Shown here piece by piece: positions 8,052 through 16,577 of a DNA stretch of 64,000 nucleotides. Location: assembly GCA_017504165.1 (NCBI GenBank), contig JAFVRR010000005.1, positions 1-64,000 of the forward strand, read 5' to 3'. A program made the translations under genes and the position numbers. Each line of letters starts with the position of its first letter. The first letter of the stretch is position 1. Origin of the DNA: Clostridia bacterium. Lineage in GTDB: Bacteria; Bacillota; Clostridia; Christensenellales; Borkfalkiaceae. Below the pieces are notes generated by a model, which saw nothing but the letters and a program-made list of their open reading frames with translations, was not told the DNA's origin and made no database searches.

Positions 8052-9161
8052 GTGCAACAATCTGAAATTTTAAATTTTTCGCAACAAATTAGTAATGGGC
8101 TTAAAGAGACAAGCGCAGATGGGGCAAGTTTGGCTTTTGATTCTAAATACGGCATAATGTTTTGTGCGTATATGCCAGGCAAACAAGGGAATTATGGCGA
8201 ATCAAGGGGCAGAATTAGTTTGTCTTATTTCCCTGCATCGCAACCAACTAATATTAAATTTGTTGAAATAGATGAATCAAAAGGCGTTTACTGTCCTAAC
8301 ATATTAGGGTTAGGGGACGGTAAGGTAAGAATTATTTATGAAAAAGATAGCGTGTCTGAAGGAGATCATCAAACGGTTTATAAAGACTTTGACTTTTTAA
8401 CGGAAAATCTTTCGGACGAACAAGTCGTTATGTTAAAAAAAGAAGACGGCTCAATAGTTCCGCTTTGCTCTACCGAACAGTTTAACTATTTGCAAAGTAA
8501 AGGCTATAGTAATCAAAAATACGTTCATACAGAGCAAATTGCTTTTGGTAGTCATACTATTTTTCGTTTAGAAGACGGTTACGTGTACGGAGCAATAACA
8601 AGTTATTGGGCAGAGCCTATTTTATACCGTTCTAAAGATAATCTTGCAACGTTAGAATTTTTTGCAATTTGTCCATATTCTGCGCAATACGAATTGGACT
8701 ATAAATTCACAAATGGGAAAATTAAGGCAGTTTTTAGAACTCCGTCGGAGCGCAATTCTATTTTTTATACGGAAAGTGTGGATAACGGCAAAACTTGGAG
8801 TGAACCATATTTAATTAAAGATAGCGTGCCTTGTAGGCCGAGAGTAATTAATTATAATAACGGAGTGCTTGTTGTAGCAAATCATTATAATAAAGAAACG
8901 GGTAATCGCCCGGAAATACAACAAGCAAGAACAAGTGTTAGAACGTATCTTGTTAATGACGGAGAAGTTCCTAACGAAAAAACTTTAGTAAAAGAATTAT
9001 ATAGCAAGTGTGGGATAGTAAACGTTTGCGTAACCGACGTTTTAGGTGACGTTTATTTTGCATATAGCACGTCTGAACTTGCGTTAGAATATCAAAACGG
9101 CAATCCTAAAGTTCGTGGCAAAGATGCAATTAGATACGTGAAACTTGGCGATTTGTCTTAA
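8052..9161 (+). CDS. Sialidase-superfamily (BNR/Asp-box) beta-propeller protein
   Basis: I prefer GTG 8052 (369 residues): GGAG lies 7 bases upstream, whereas the longer frame would start with a TTG at 8040 overlapping that site. A clear Asp-box (SVDNGKTWSEPY, about residue 245) and repeated beta-strand pattern place it in the sialidase-like six-bladed propeller group. No signal peptide is visible, so a cytosolic glycosidase or a non-catalytic propeller is possible; I see no certain catalytic Arg triad. It stands alone between a promoter and a terminator. Confidence 0.65.
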   Translation: MQQSEILNFSQQISNGLKETSADGASLAFDSKYGIMFCAYMPGKQGNYGESRGRISLSYFPASQPTNIKFVEIDESKGVYCPNILGLGDGKVRIIYEKDSVSEGDHQTVYKDFDFLTENLSDEQVVMLKKEDGSIVPLCSTEQFNYLQSKGYSNQKYVHTEQIAFGSHTIFRLEDGYVYGAITSYWAEPILYRSKDNLATLEFFAICPYSAQYELDYKFTNGKIKAVFRTPSERNSIFYTESVDNGKTWSEPYLIKDSVPCRPRVINYNNGVLVVANHYNKETGNRPEIQQARTSVRTYLVNDGEVPNEKTLVKELYSKCGIVNVCVTDVLGDVYFAYSTSELALEYQNGNPKVRGKDAIRYVKLGDLS

Positions 9162-9190
9162 ATGAAAATTAAAAATTAAAAATAGTTAAT

Positions 9191-9221
9191 AAAAGAACGG
9201 CTATAAAAGCCGTTCTTTTTA
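9191..9221 (+). terminator. Intrinsic terminator
   Basis: AAAAGAACGGC pairs with GCCGTTCTTTT around a short loop, with a T run. Same AAAAGAAC opening as several other terminators in this window. Confidence 0.8.
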
Positions 9222-9343
9222 CGTTACCTTACCCTGCAACAACTCCGCGAAGTATATTTTATTCGATAAAATCGCAAAAAAGGGTATTGCGCAAAGGTTT
9301 AGTTTTATGTTATAATATAATAAATAGTAGGAGGTAACTTATT

Positions 9344-10537
9344 ATGAACAAGAAATTAAAAGTAATATTAACGGTGTTAATGACTATTATTTGCTCTATT
9401 TCTGTTATTGGTTGTGGCGAGACGCAACAAGAGATAAGCGAGCAAAAGGTAATGAATTTATCTCTTAATCCAAAAGTAGAATTTATTTTAGATAAAGACG
9501 ATAAAGTAGTAAGCGTAAACGCTTTAAACGAAGAAGGTAACGTGATCGTTGGTGCGGAAACGTTTATTGGCAAAACTGCGGAAGAATCGGCAACTTTATT
9601 CGTTCAAATTTGTAACGAAACGGGCTATATTGTATCAGGCAATGTAGAAGTTGGCGAAAATAAACTTCAAATATCTTTCTCGGGCGATGCTAAAAATGCA
9701 GAAAAGTTATATAATTCAGTAAAAGCAAAGGTTAACGAGTATTTTACGGCGGAAAATATAACGGCGCAAATTGAAAAAGCGTCACAAATAACTAAAGAAC
9801 AATTAGAAAAGTTAGTTGCAGAGTGCGAGCCGTATTTCAATGAAGCGAAAGTAAAGGCAATGGAATATAACGAACTTATTTCAACCCTTGTAAAATCTCG
9901 CGCGGAAACAGCGGAATTTTATTCACAAGAATTGAAAAAGGCGTATTATGAATCCAAAGCGTTTGCTTTTGAAAAAGCGGAAATGGAAACAATTAGATTT
10001 CAAGCGGGGTTAGATGAGTTTACTGCGTCCGCCTTTTGGTACGCTTTTAAAATATACGAAGGGTTAATAGATGAGATAGAAGAATCTAGGGCAACGGTAC
10101 TTTTAAAAGATCATAGTCCGTACCAAGTATTATTAAAAGCCTTCCGTGAGGCAAAGGTTAGATATATAAAATACAGAAACTACGTGGCTAATTTAGAACA
10201 ATCTGACGTTACAGAGCAAATACTTGCTCAATTAGAAACTTATAAAACGGCAGTAGAAACAGCGGAAACAAGTCTTGTAGCAAAAGCGGAAGAATTGCAT
10301 AAGTCTTTTGACGAGGCTAAACTCGAATTAAAAGGGTATTACGATTCAACTATTGAAATAATTGAAGGATACTCTAACAAAACTAAAGAATTAGCAAGCG
10401 AGATATCCGCTAAACAAAAAGAAATTTACGAAGATTTCTTTACGACTTTTGAAATTACTTATACTACGGAAATTGCAAAAGCAAAGGCAACTTGGAAGAG
10501 TATGAGAAACGAACTTATTATAGCCAACCAAGAATAG
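9344..10537 (+). CDS. Lipoprotein with RsgI-like domain and long coiled coil
   Basis: 397 residues; AGGAGG precedes ATG 9344. Residues 1-24 are a lipoprotein signal with VIGC (Cys24). Residues about 36-115 (NLSLNPKVEFILDKDDKVVSVNALNEEG) match the juxtamembrane domain of RsgI-type anti-sigma factors, which in carbohydrate-sensing clostridia is cleaved during signalling. The remaining 260 residues are almost entirely charged alpha-helix with Glu/Lys/Ala heptads, predicted as an extended coiled coil. Unlike RsgI there is no cytoplasmic anti-sigma domain and no adjacent sigma factor, so this is an extracellular stand-alone version. Function unknown. Confidence 0.7.
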   Translation: MNKKLKVILTVLMTIICSISVIGCGETQQEISEQKVMNLSLNPKVEFILDKDDKVVSVNALNEEGNVIVGAETFIGKTAEESATLFVQICNETGYIVSGNVEVGENKLQISFSGDAKNAEKLYNSVKAKVNEYFTAENITAQIEKASQITKEQLEKLVAECEPYFNEAKVKAMEYNELISTLVKSRAETAEFYSQELKKAYYESKAFAFEKAEMETIRFQAGLDEFTASAFWYAFKIYEGLIDEIEESRATVLLKDHSPYQVLLKAFREAKVRYIKYRNYVANLEQSDVTEQILAQLETYKTAVETAETSLVAKAEELHKSFDEAKLELKGYYDSTIEIIEGYSNKTKELASEISAKQKEIYEDFFTTFEITYTTEIAKAKATWKSMRNELIIANQE

Positions 10538-10566
10538 GCAACATCAACCCAAAAAAGAAAAACACA

Positions 10567-10595
10567 AAAAAGCAAGGCGTTTCGCCTTGCTTTTT
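10567..10595 (+). terminator. Intrinsic terminator
   Basis: AAAAGCAAGGCG-TTT-CGCCTTGCTTTT with a T run ends the coiled-coil lipoprotein gene. Confidence 0.85.
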
Positions 10596-10702
10596 AATAT
10601 AAAGTTTTTATAAAGTTTTTAAGGGTTTTTAGTTGCTAATATATATTTATAGTGTTATTATAGATACGTTAAACAATTTACAAAAAGTATAAAAGGTAGA
10701 AA

Positions 10703-11815
10703 ATGAAGAAATTATTAACTTGTTTTTGTTATACAGACGTGCACAATATGCAATCTATGCTCGACTATCCAACCACGGTTAGAAAATCTTTAATAGACGG
10801 TTGCGATTTAGCGGTAAAAGAGTTTGGCGTTAGCGACGTGACTATAATGGGCGGAGATAACGTTTCAGACTATCCGTATTGGAATAAATCTTGCGCGCTC
10901 CCTAAGAAAAACTTTCTTGATATAAAAGAAAAAATGCACAAGATTGTTTCAAAAAGTGCTAAAAACGGCAAAGTTATTTACGTTGCGGGCAATAACGATA
11001 TGATTTTAGGCGATATTGCAACTGAAGAAAACGCGCCGTATAACACCACCGATTATTACGACTTAATGGACGATGCTTTTGGCAAACTTGACGATAGCGA
11101 AAAATTTGTAATTATCGATAAAGAAAAGCCAACCGAATTTTATTTAGGCGCATTCCATTACGTAGTTAACGGCATAGACTTTATTGGTATAAATATCGAC
11201 CCAAACACCGCTTTTAATTCTCACGAAGGTTATTATAGCGACGAAAGTATGCTTTGGGTAAAAAACAAACTTAACGAAATTGACCCAAACGGCAATAAAT
11301 GCGTGTTTATCGTTGGGCATTTATCGGCTATATATTACTATACTTACGGCGAATTAAAAGAAACTATGATAAACGGCAACGTTTCATTGTTTTACGATAT
11401 TTTTAAAGGTCATAAAAACGCCTTTTACCTTTACGGCCACGTTCACGGAGAAAAGGCTTGCTATAAAGAGTATTCTTCGGGCGCAGTTTTGCATATAGGT
11501 AAAGACAATTTGCCATTAGGCTATGATTTAAAAGAAGAAAACTCTAAAGGAAAAGATTACGAATTTTCTTTCGTGCATATGGGTGGGCTTAGACCTTTTC
11601 ACGACGTTAGTTTTGAAAATGATGCACTTGTCGGCTATGGTGGCGGTAATGAATTAAAAACCTTTTTCAAAACGGCAACGCCAACGCTTGCGCAATATTT
11701 AGTTTTTGAAGTTTTTGAAGACCGCGTAGTTTTCTATATTAGAAATACGGGCACGAAAGAAGGTTATAAAAAAACTGACAAATTAAAAGAATATACGGTA
11801 TACTTAGTTAAATAA
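10703..11815 (+). CDS. Calcineurin-like metallophosphoesterase
   Basis: 370 residues. The metal-binding blocks appear in order: YTDVHN (D-x-H, about 13-15), GGDNVSD (about 51-57), GNNDM (N-D, about 98-102), GHLSA (about 211) and GHVHG (G-H-x-H, about 248). This fits a dinuclear-metal phosphoesterase. No signal peptide is visible, so the substrate is probably a cytosolic nucleotide or phosphorylated small molecule; I cannot say which. AAGGTAGAAA before ATG 10703 is a modest ribosome binding site. The gene is monocistronic. Confidence 0.85.
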   Translation: MKKLLTCFCYTDVHNMQSMLDYPTTVRKSLIDGCDLAVKEFGVSDVTIMGGDNVSDYPYWNKSCALPKKNFLDIKEKMHKIVSKSAKNGKVIYVAGNNDMILGDIATEENAPYNTTDYYDLMDDAFGKLDDSEKFVIIDKEKPTEFYLGAFHYVVNGIDFIGINIDPNTAFNSHEGYYSDESMLWVKNKLNEIDPNGNKCVFIVGHLSAIYYYTYGELKETMINGNVSLFYDIFKGHKNAFYLYGHVHGEKACYKEYSSGAVLHIGKDNLPLGYDLKEENSKGKDYEFSFVHMGGLRPFHDVSFENDALVGYGGGNELKTFFKTATPTLAQYLVFEVFEDRVVFYIRNTGTKEGYKKTDKLKEYTVYLVK

Positions 11816-11829
11816 TAAAAAGCAAGGCA

Positions 11830-11858
11830 TTGCCGAATCCCTACAAGGGATTCGGCAA
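11830..11858. terminator. Hairpin after phosphoesterase gene
   Basis: TTGCCGAATCCCT pairs with AGGGATTCGGCAA. No T run follows, so termination efficiency is uncertain. Confidence 0.5.
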
Positions 11859-11954
11859 CTAAATAAATCCTTGATTTTATATATTATTTGTGCTATACTT
11901 GAGCGGTGAATTTAATTAGGCGCTAAAAATATAGAAGACGCTAAAGGATAAAAT

Positions 11955-12512
11955 ATGGAAAACTACGTTCTTTCTTTGATTGCTGGATTTTTTGCAATGG
12001 CTTTTGTTATGATTGCGTACTTTGTAAAAAAGAAGGGGTTATATCTACTTTTTCAGTTGCTTTGCATTATTTGTTTAGTAATTTCATATTTCTTTAACGC
12101 ACAATTTTTTGCAATGATAGGTCTTTCCGTTGGGCTTTTAAGAACGGTTACCTTCTTTATTTTTGAAAACAAAGGTAAGGTTGCGCCTATATATTGGTCG
12201 GTTATTTTTTCAGCTTTAACGCTTGCATCGTATTTTATAGTAAACTTTGGAATACTAAAAACCGCGCAACCGCTAGACGTTTTATGTTTATTAGCCCTTT
12301 GTATGTACGCCTTTATATTTAGAATAAGAAATTTAAAAATAGTTAGATTTACAATGATAATTCCAACAATTTTATCTATTTTATTCAACGTTTTAACACA
12401 CGCGGCGCTTTTTGCAACCTTGTCTTACGCCTTTGAACTTGGCGCAAACGTGGTTTCTATCTTTAAATATCACGTGTTTAATAAAAAAGACTCTATCGAT
12501 AATAACGATTGA
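11955..12512 (+). CDS. YgjV-family inner membrane protein
   Basis: 185 residues, almost wholly hydrophobic, with six to seven membrane segments. The spacing and the LLFQLLCIICLVISYFFNAQ and IGLSVGLLRTVTFFIFE segments match the YgjV (Imp-YgjV) family, whose function is not established. AAAGGATAAA precedes ATG 11955. It converges on the AraC gene, sharing a bidirectional terminator. Confidence 0.75.
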   Translation: MENYVLSLIAGFFAMAFVMIAYFVKKKGLYLLFQLLCIICLVISYFFNAQFFAMIGLSVGLLRTVTFFIFENKGKVAPIYWSVIFSALTLASYFIVNFGILKTAQPLDVLCLLALCMYAFIFRIRNLKIVRFTMIIPTILSILFNVLTHAALFATLSYAFELGANVVSIFKYHVFNKKDSIDNND

Positions 12513-12536
12513 TAAAGTGAAAATGAAATACAAAAC

Positions 12537-12568
12537 AAAAAGAACGATTGTAAAATCGTTCTTTTTTA
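12537..12568. terminator. Bidirectional terminator (AGAACGATT family)
   Basis: AAAAAGAACGATT and AATCGTTCTTTTT form the stem. The same stem sequence occurs at 1687, 5143 and 16547. It serves the ygjV-like gene on + and the AraC gene on -. Confidence 0.85.
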
Positions 12569-13372
12569 TTATAGTAAAGAATTTTCTTTGCGGTAGCGTG
12601 AAGGAGATTTACCCATAAAATTTTTAAACTGTCTTTCAAAGTATATAATATTTGTAAACCCGTGACGTTTTGCAATATTTAAAACACTTTCGTTTTTGTC
12701 GTACAAAAGGTCTTCACTTGCCCTTTGCAATGCAATTTTATTTTTGTAAACTATAGGCGAAAGCCCCGTTTGCTCTTTAAACAAACTATAAAAACGCGAC
12801 GTGCTTATATAGCATAAAGATGCTAAATATTCTACGGTAATTTGCGATTTATAATGCTTTTCTATGTATTTAACGGCAGGCAAAATTCTTTCGTTTATCA
12901 TTTTTGATGGCAAAACTTTAACTTTAGGTAAAATTTTCCCACACATTTCGTAAAATGCTGACACCGCTAAAAAAGAATTTTCATCTTTGCAAAACTGATA
13001 CTTTTCCACCTTTTTTAGCAACGTATACAAATCGTTAAAATCTAAATTATCTATTAGTTGAATAGGTAAATTTTTATTTAAAAAAGGGTCGTTTTTAGCC
13101 GTGAAAGAAAAGTGCAAAGAGTGAAACGATATTTTAGGTTTACCCGACCAGTTTGCTAAATAAGTCGTGTTTTTAGGGATATAAAGAATATCCCCCGCCT
13201 TTAAATTTATAATAGAATCGGTTGTTTTTATAACCCCTTCGCCCTCAAGCATAAACACAAAGTTATGGCAAGGGCGTAAAACGTTAGTATAATCATAAGT
13301 TTGGGGTTTATTATAACTGTATTTTATAGATAGTAAACAAGATAAATTTTCTTGAATATTTAAGTAAAACAT
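12569..13372 (-). CDS. AraC-family transcriptional regulator
   Basis: 267 residues. The N-terminal half is a cupin sensor (GVIKTTDSIINLKAGDILYIPKNT, about 52-78). The C-terminal 100 residues carry two helix-turn-helix motifs ending in the signature SEDLLYDKNESVLNIAKRHGF...YFERQFKNFMGKSPSRYRK. It is divergent from the dehydrogenase gene at 13481 with a 108-bp gap, so it probably controls the 13481-16543 operon in response to a sugar or related ligand. Confidence 0.92.
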   Translation of the reverse strand: MFYLNIQENLSCLLSIKYSYNKPQTYDYTNVLRPCHNFVFMLEGEGVIKTTDSIINLKAGDILYIPKNTTYLANWSGKPKISFHSLHFSFTAKNDPFLNKNLPIQLIDNLDFNDLYTLLKKVEKYQFCKDENSFLAVSAFYEMCGKILPKVKVLPSKMINERILPAVKYIEKHYKSQITVEYLASLCYISTSRFYSLFKEQTGLSPIVYKNKIALQRASEDLLYDKNESVLNIAKRHGFTNIIYFERQFKNFMGKSPSRYRKENSLL

Positions 13373-13480
13373 AGCGCCTCGTAGTAGAATAGGTTTACTT
13401 TTTAGTAGTATTTTATATTATAATGGCTTGAAAAATAAAAGTCAATTGTTTATAATATAATTATAAAAAGGAGAATATAA

Positions 13481-14458
13481 ATGAAGGCAATAGTAATAAA
13501 TAACGACCAAACACTTAGTTATACAAACGTACCTAATCCAGTTATAAAAAACGGCGAAGTTATAATAGAAGTATATGCATCGGCGTTAAACCGTGCGGAC
13601 CTACTTCAAAGGGAAGGAAACTATCCACCACCTCCGGGCTGTCCTGAATGGCCGGGGCTTGAAGTTGCAGGTATTATAAAAGAAGTTGCAAAAGACGTTA
13701 CTAAATGGAAAGTTGGTGATAAAGTGTGCGCTCTTTTAGGTGGTGGCGGTTACGCAGAATACGTTTCCGTTCCTGCCGATATGGTTATGCCTATTCCTAA
13801 AGGGCTTTCTTACGTTGAAGCGGCGGCAATACCAGAAGTATATATGACTGCATATCTCAATCTTTTCTACGTAGGCAATGCGAAAAAGGGCGAAACTTTA
13901 CTTATGAATGCGGGCGCAAGCGGACTTGCAAGCGCAGTTATTCCTATGGCTAAAGCGTTTGGGCTTCGCGTTATAACAACGGTACTTGGCGAAGACAAGG
14001 TTAAAGAAGTTGCATACCTTAATGCAGATAGGGTTGTTGATACTACTGTAGAAGACATTGCCGAAGTTTTAAAAGAAGAAGAAAAGAACGGCACGCCTGT
14101 AAATATTGCTATCGACTGTTTGGCGGGCGAAGTTTTAGGCAAATGTCTTAAATACGTTGCAAGGGGTTGTAGATGGATTCAAATAGCAACGCTTGCAGGG
14201 GATTATTCTAATATAGATTTTAGAAATATTTTCGTTAAAAATATTAGAATTATCGGCAGTACTCTTCGTAGCAAAACACCAGAAGAAAAGGGTCAACTTT
14301 TAAACGACCTTGTTAATAAAACTTGGGAAAAGTTTGAAAGTGGCGACATAAAAGTTAAAATTTATAAAACTTTCCCACTTGAAAAAGCGGATGATGCTCA
14401 ACAAGTTTTATATCGTGGCGAAAACGTAGGTAAAGTAGTACTTATCGTTAAGGAGTAA
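13481..14458 (+). CDS. NAD(P)H:quinone oxidoreductase-like MDR protein
   Basis: 325 residues of the zinc-independent medium-chain dehydrogenase/reductase group (QOR / PIG3 type). It has ALNRADLLQREGNYPPPPG near 33-51, WPGLEVAGII at about 57-66, and the nucleotide-binding NAGASGLASA at about 142-151. No structural or catalytic zinc ligands are seen. AAGGAG precedes ATG 13481. The next gene starts 4 bp after its stop, so the two MDR genes and the Gfo/Idh/MocA gene form one operon. Confidence 0.88.
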   Translation: MKAIVINNDQTLSYTNVPNPVIKNGEVIIEVYASALNRADLLQREGNYPPPPGCPEWPGLEVAGIIKEVAKDVTKWKVGDKVCALLGGGGYAEYVSVPADMVMPIPKGLSYVEAAAIPEVYMTAYLNLFYVGNAKKGETLLMNAGASGLASAVIPMAKAFGLRVITTVLGEDKVKEVAYLNADRVVDTTVEDIAEVLKEEEKNGTPVNIAIDCLAGEVLGKCLKYVARGCRWIQIATLAGDYSNIDFRNIFVKNIRIIGSTLRSKTPEEKGQLLNDLVNKTWEKFESGDIKVKIYKTFPLEKADDAQQVLYRGENVGKVVLIVKE

Positions 14459-14462
14459 AAAT

Positions 14463-15497
14463 ATGCCAAAAGTAAAGCAAATAATTTTTACAAAACCTTA
14501 TATGGCAGAATATTTAACCTTAAACGACCTTGATTTTAGCAAAATTAAGCCAAATCAAGTTGTTGTAAAAACCGTTGTTTCTAGTATAAGTTTAGGAACG
14601 GAACGTGCAAACTACGTTGGTGACGTTAACGTTGCGGCAGTTAGGAATGCTCCGACCGAAGCAATATTCCCAAGGCGTACGGGATATAGTAGCGCGGGAG
14701 AAGTGGTTGCGGTTGGCGACGGTGTAAAAAAGGTTAAAGTTGGCGACAGGGTGGCGGTTTTTTGCGGTCATCACGTAAATTATAACGTTGTAAGCGAAGA
14801 TAGGGTGGTAAAAATTGATTACGATAACGTTTCTTACGAAGAAGCGGGTTACGGATATATAACCACTTTCCCACTTGCCGCCGTTAGAAAAGTTAGGGTA
14901 GAATTAGGCGAAAGCCTTATGGTAATGGGTTTAGGTCTTTTAGGTCAAATATCGGTAATGTACGCGCATTGCGCAGGCGCTTACCCCGTTATTGCGTGTG
15001 ACCCCGTTTTAGAGCGCAGGGAAGAAGCACTTAAAAACGGTGCGGATTACGTTTTTGACCCGTTAGACGCTAATTTTGAGAAAAACGTGCGTGCGGTATG
15101 CCCAAACGGCATAAATACTGCGATTGAAGTAACGGGTGTTGGCGCAGGGCTTGAAGAAACGCTTGACTGTATGGCTAAAATGGGTAGAGTTGCATTACTT
15201 GGCTGTACAAGAAATAGCGATTTCACTATCGACTATTATAAAAAAGTACACGGTCCTGGCATAACCCTTATCGGCGCGCATACTTTTGCTAGACCTGAAA
15301 AAGAATCTTATCCTGGGCACTTTACGCATGAAGACGACATTAAAACAATGATTAAACTTTGTTCGGCAGGCAGATTACCTATCAAAAATTTAATAAAAGA
15401 AACACATAACCCAAAAGACTGTCAAGCCGTTTTCACTCGCCTAGCAAACGATAAAAATTTCCCACTTGGCGTTCAGTTTGATTGGAGAGAAGAATAA
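14463..15497 (+). CDS. Zinc-type medium-chain alcohol/polyol dehydrogenase
   Basis: 344 residues. It has the GroES-like fold, RTGYSSAGEVVAVGDGV and KVGDRVAVFCGHH, and the Rossmann motif VMGLGLLGQISV (about 155-166). The substrate is probably a polyol or sugar derivative, given the adjacent Gfo/Idh/MocA enzyme. The usual catalytic zinc Cys-x-x-His is replaced, so metal use is uncertain. The stop codon overlaps the next start (TAATG). Confidence 0.87.
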   Translation: MPKVKQIIFTKPYMAEYLTLNDLDFSKIKPNQVVVKTVVSSISLGTERANYVGDVNVAAVRNAPTEAIFPRRTGYSSAGEVVAVGDGVKKVKVGDRVAVFCGHHVNYNVVSEDRVVKIDYDNVSYEEAGYGYITTFPLAAVRKVRVELGESLMVMGLGLLGQISVMYAHCAGAYPVIACDPVLERREEALKNGADYVFDPLDANFEKNVRAVCPNGINTAIEVTGVGAGLEETLDCMAKMGRVALLGCTRNSDFTIDYYKKVHGPGITLIGAHTFARPEKESYPGHFTHEDDIKTMIKLCSAGRLPIKNLIKETHNPKDCQAVFTRLANDKNFPLGVQFDWREE

Positions 15498-16543
15498 TGA
15501 AAAAAATAAAAATTGCTCAAATCGGCATGGCGCACGACCACGCAGGCGTAACCTTTAGCGCTTTATCTAAAATAGATGATTTTGACGTGGTTGGATACTG
15601 CACCGTCCCTGAAGATGAAAGCGAGTACGCAAGCCAACAACAAAAAATTAAAAGCAATGAAGAGTATTTCAAAAATGCCAAGCGATACACGGTAGAAGAA
15701 ATTTTATCTATGCCTGATTTAGATGCGGTTGTTATTGAAACTTTTGACCTTAATCTTGTTAAGTACGCAAAAATGGCGGCGGAAAGGGGACTTCACGTTC
15801 AAATGGATAAAGCCCCGGGCGAAAGCGCTAAGGAATACGAAGAACTACTGTCTATTATAAAAAGCAAAAATCTTGCATTTTCTATCGGGTATATGTATAG
15901 ATTTAACCCCTTTATTAAAAGCGTTTACGAAAAGGTTTTTAGTGGCGAGATAGGAAAAGTTCATACCGTAGATGCGGAAATGAGTTGTTATATGAACACT
16001 AATAAAAGAATTTGGCTAGAACAATTTAAGGGCGGTATGATGCAGTTTTTAGGTTGCCATTTAGTAGATTTAGTCGTGCAATTAATGGGCGTACCTACCG
16101 AAATTATTCCGTATAATTTCAGTACGGGCGCAAATAACGTTGACAGTTTAGACGTAGCGTTTAGCGTTTTTAAATATAAAAACGCATTAGCAACTATAAA
16201 AAGTAGCGTTATAGATTGCGGTGGTTACGTAAGAAGGCATTTAACTATTAGTACAAATAATAAGACGATTGATATAAGACCGCTTGAAAAATTAGAAGTT
16301 GCGCCGTCTATTATCTCAACTAAAATGACAGAGTATTGTCACGAAAAGGGTTGGCACGATTTAGGTATTACGTCTGATACGGGCGCGTTTGATAGATATG
16401 AAGCAATGCTTTTAAATTTTGCTAAAATGATTAGGGGTGAAGTCGGTTACGTTATCGATTTGGAAACGGAAGCAAGAATTCATAGATGTTTACTTTCCGC
16501 TTGCGGAATAGATTGCGACTATAAAGGCGAAATTAAAATATAA
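15497..16543 (+). CDS. Gfo/Idh/MocA family oxidoreductase
   Basis: 348 residues from ATG 15497, which overlaps the preceding stop; the longer frame from 15482 lacks a ribosome binding site. Rossmann region IAQIGMAHDHAGVTF at the start, the family DKAPGESAKEYEEL block (about 105-120, containing the E-K-P-like DKAP), then the C-terminal substrate domain with GGMMQFLGCHLVDL. These enzymes oxidise or reduce sugar or inositol hydroxyls with NAD(P). Operon with two MDR dehydrogenases suggests a stepwise polyol or sugar-acid pathway. Confidence 0.9.
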   Translation: MKKIKIAQIGMAHDHAGVTFSALSKIDDFDVVGYCTVPEDESEYASQQQKIKSNEEYFKNAKRYTVEEILSMPDLDAVVIETFDLNLVKYAKMAAERGLHVQMDKAPGESAKEYEELLSIIKSKNLAFSIGYMYRFNPFIKSVYEKVFSGEIGKVHTVDAEMSCYMNTNKRIWLEQFKGGMMQFLGCHLVDLVVQLMGVPTEIIPYNFSTGANNVDSLDVAFSVFKYKNALATIKSSVIDCGGYVRRHLTISTNNKTIDIRPLEKLEVAPSIISTKMTEYCHEKGWHDLGITSDTGAFDRYEAMLLNFAKMIRGEVGYVIDLETEARIHRCLLSACGIDCDYKGEIKI

Positions 16544-16575
16544 AAAAAGAACGATATTTAATCGTTCTTTTTTTA
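16544..16575. terminator. Bidirectional terminator (AGAACGAT family)
   Basis: AAAAAAAGAACGAT and ATCGTTCTTTTTTT flank a short loop. It is shared by the convergent Gfo/Idh/MocA and FAD oxidoreductase genes. Confidence 0.88.
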
Positions 16576-16577
16576 AC

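Noticed and set aside
12053..12388. 111-residue minus-strand frame inside the YgjV-like gene
   Set aside because: It lies wholly opposite a well-supported gene, has no ribosome binding site and no recognisable motif.
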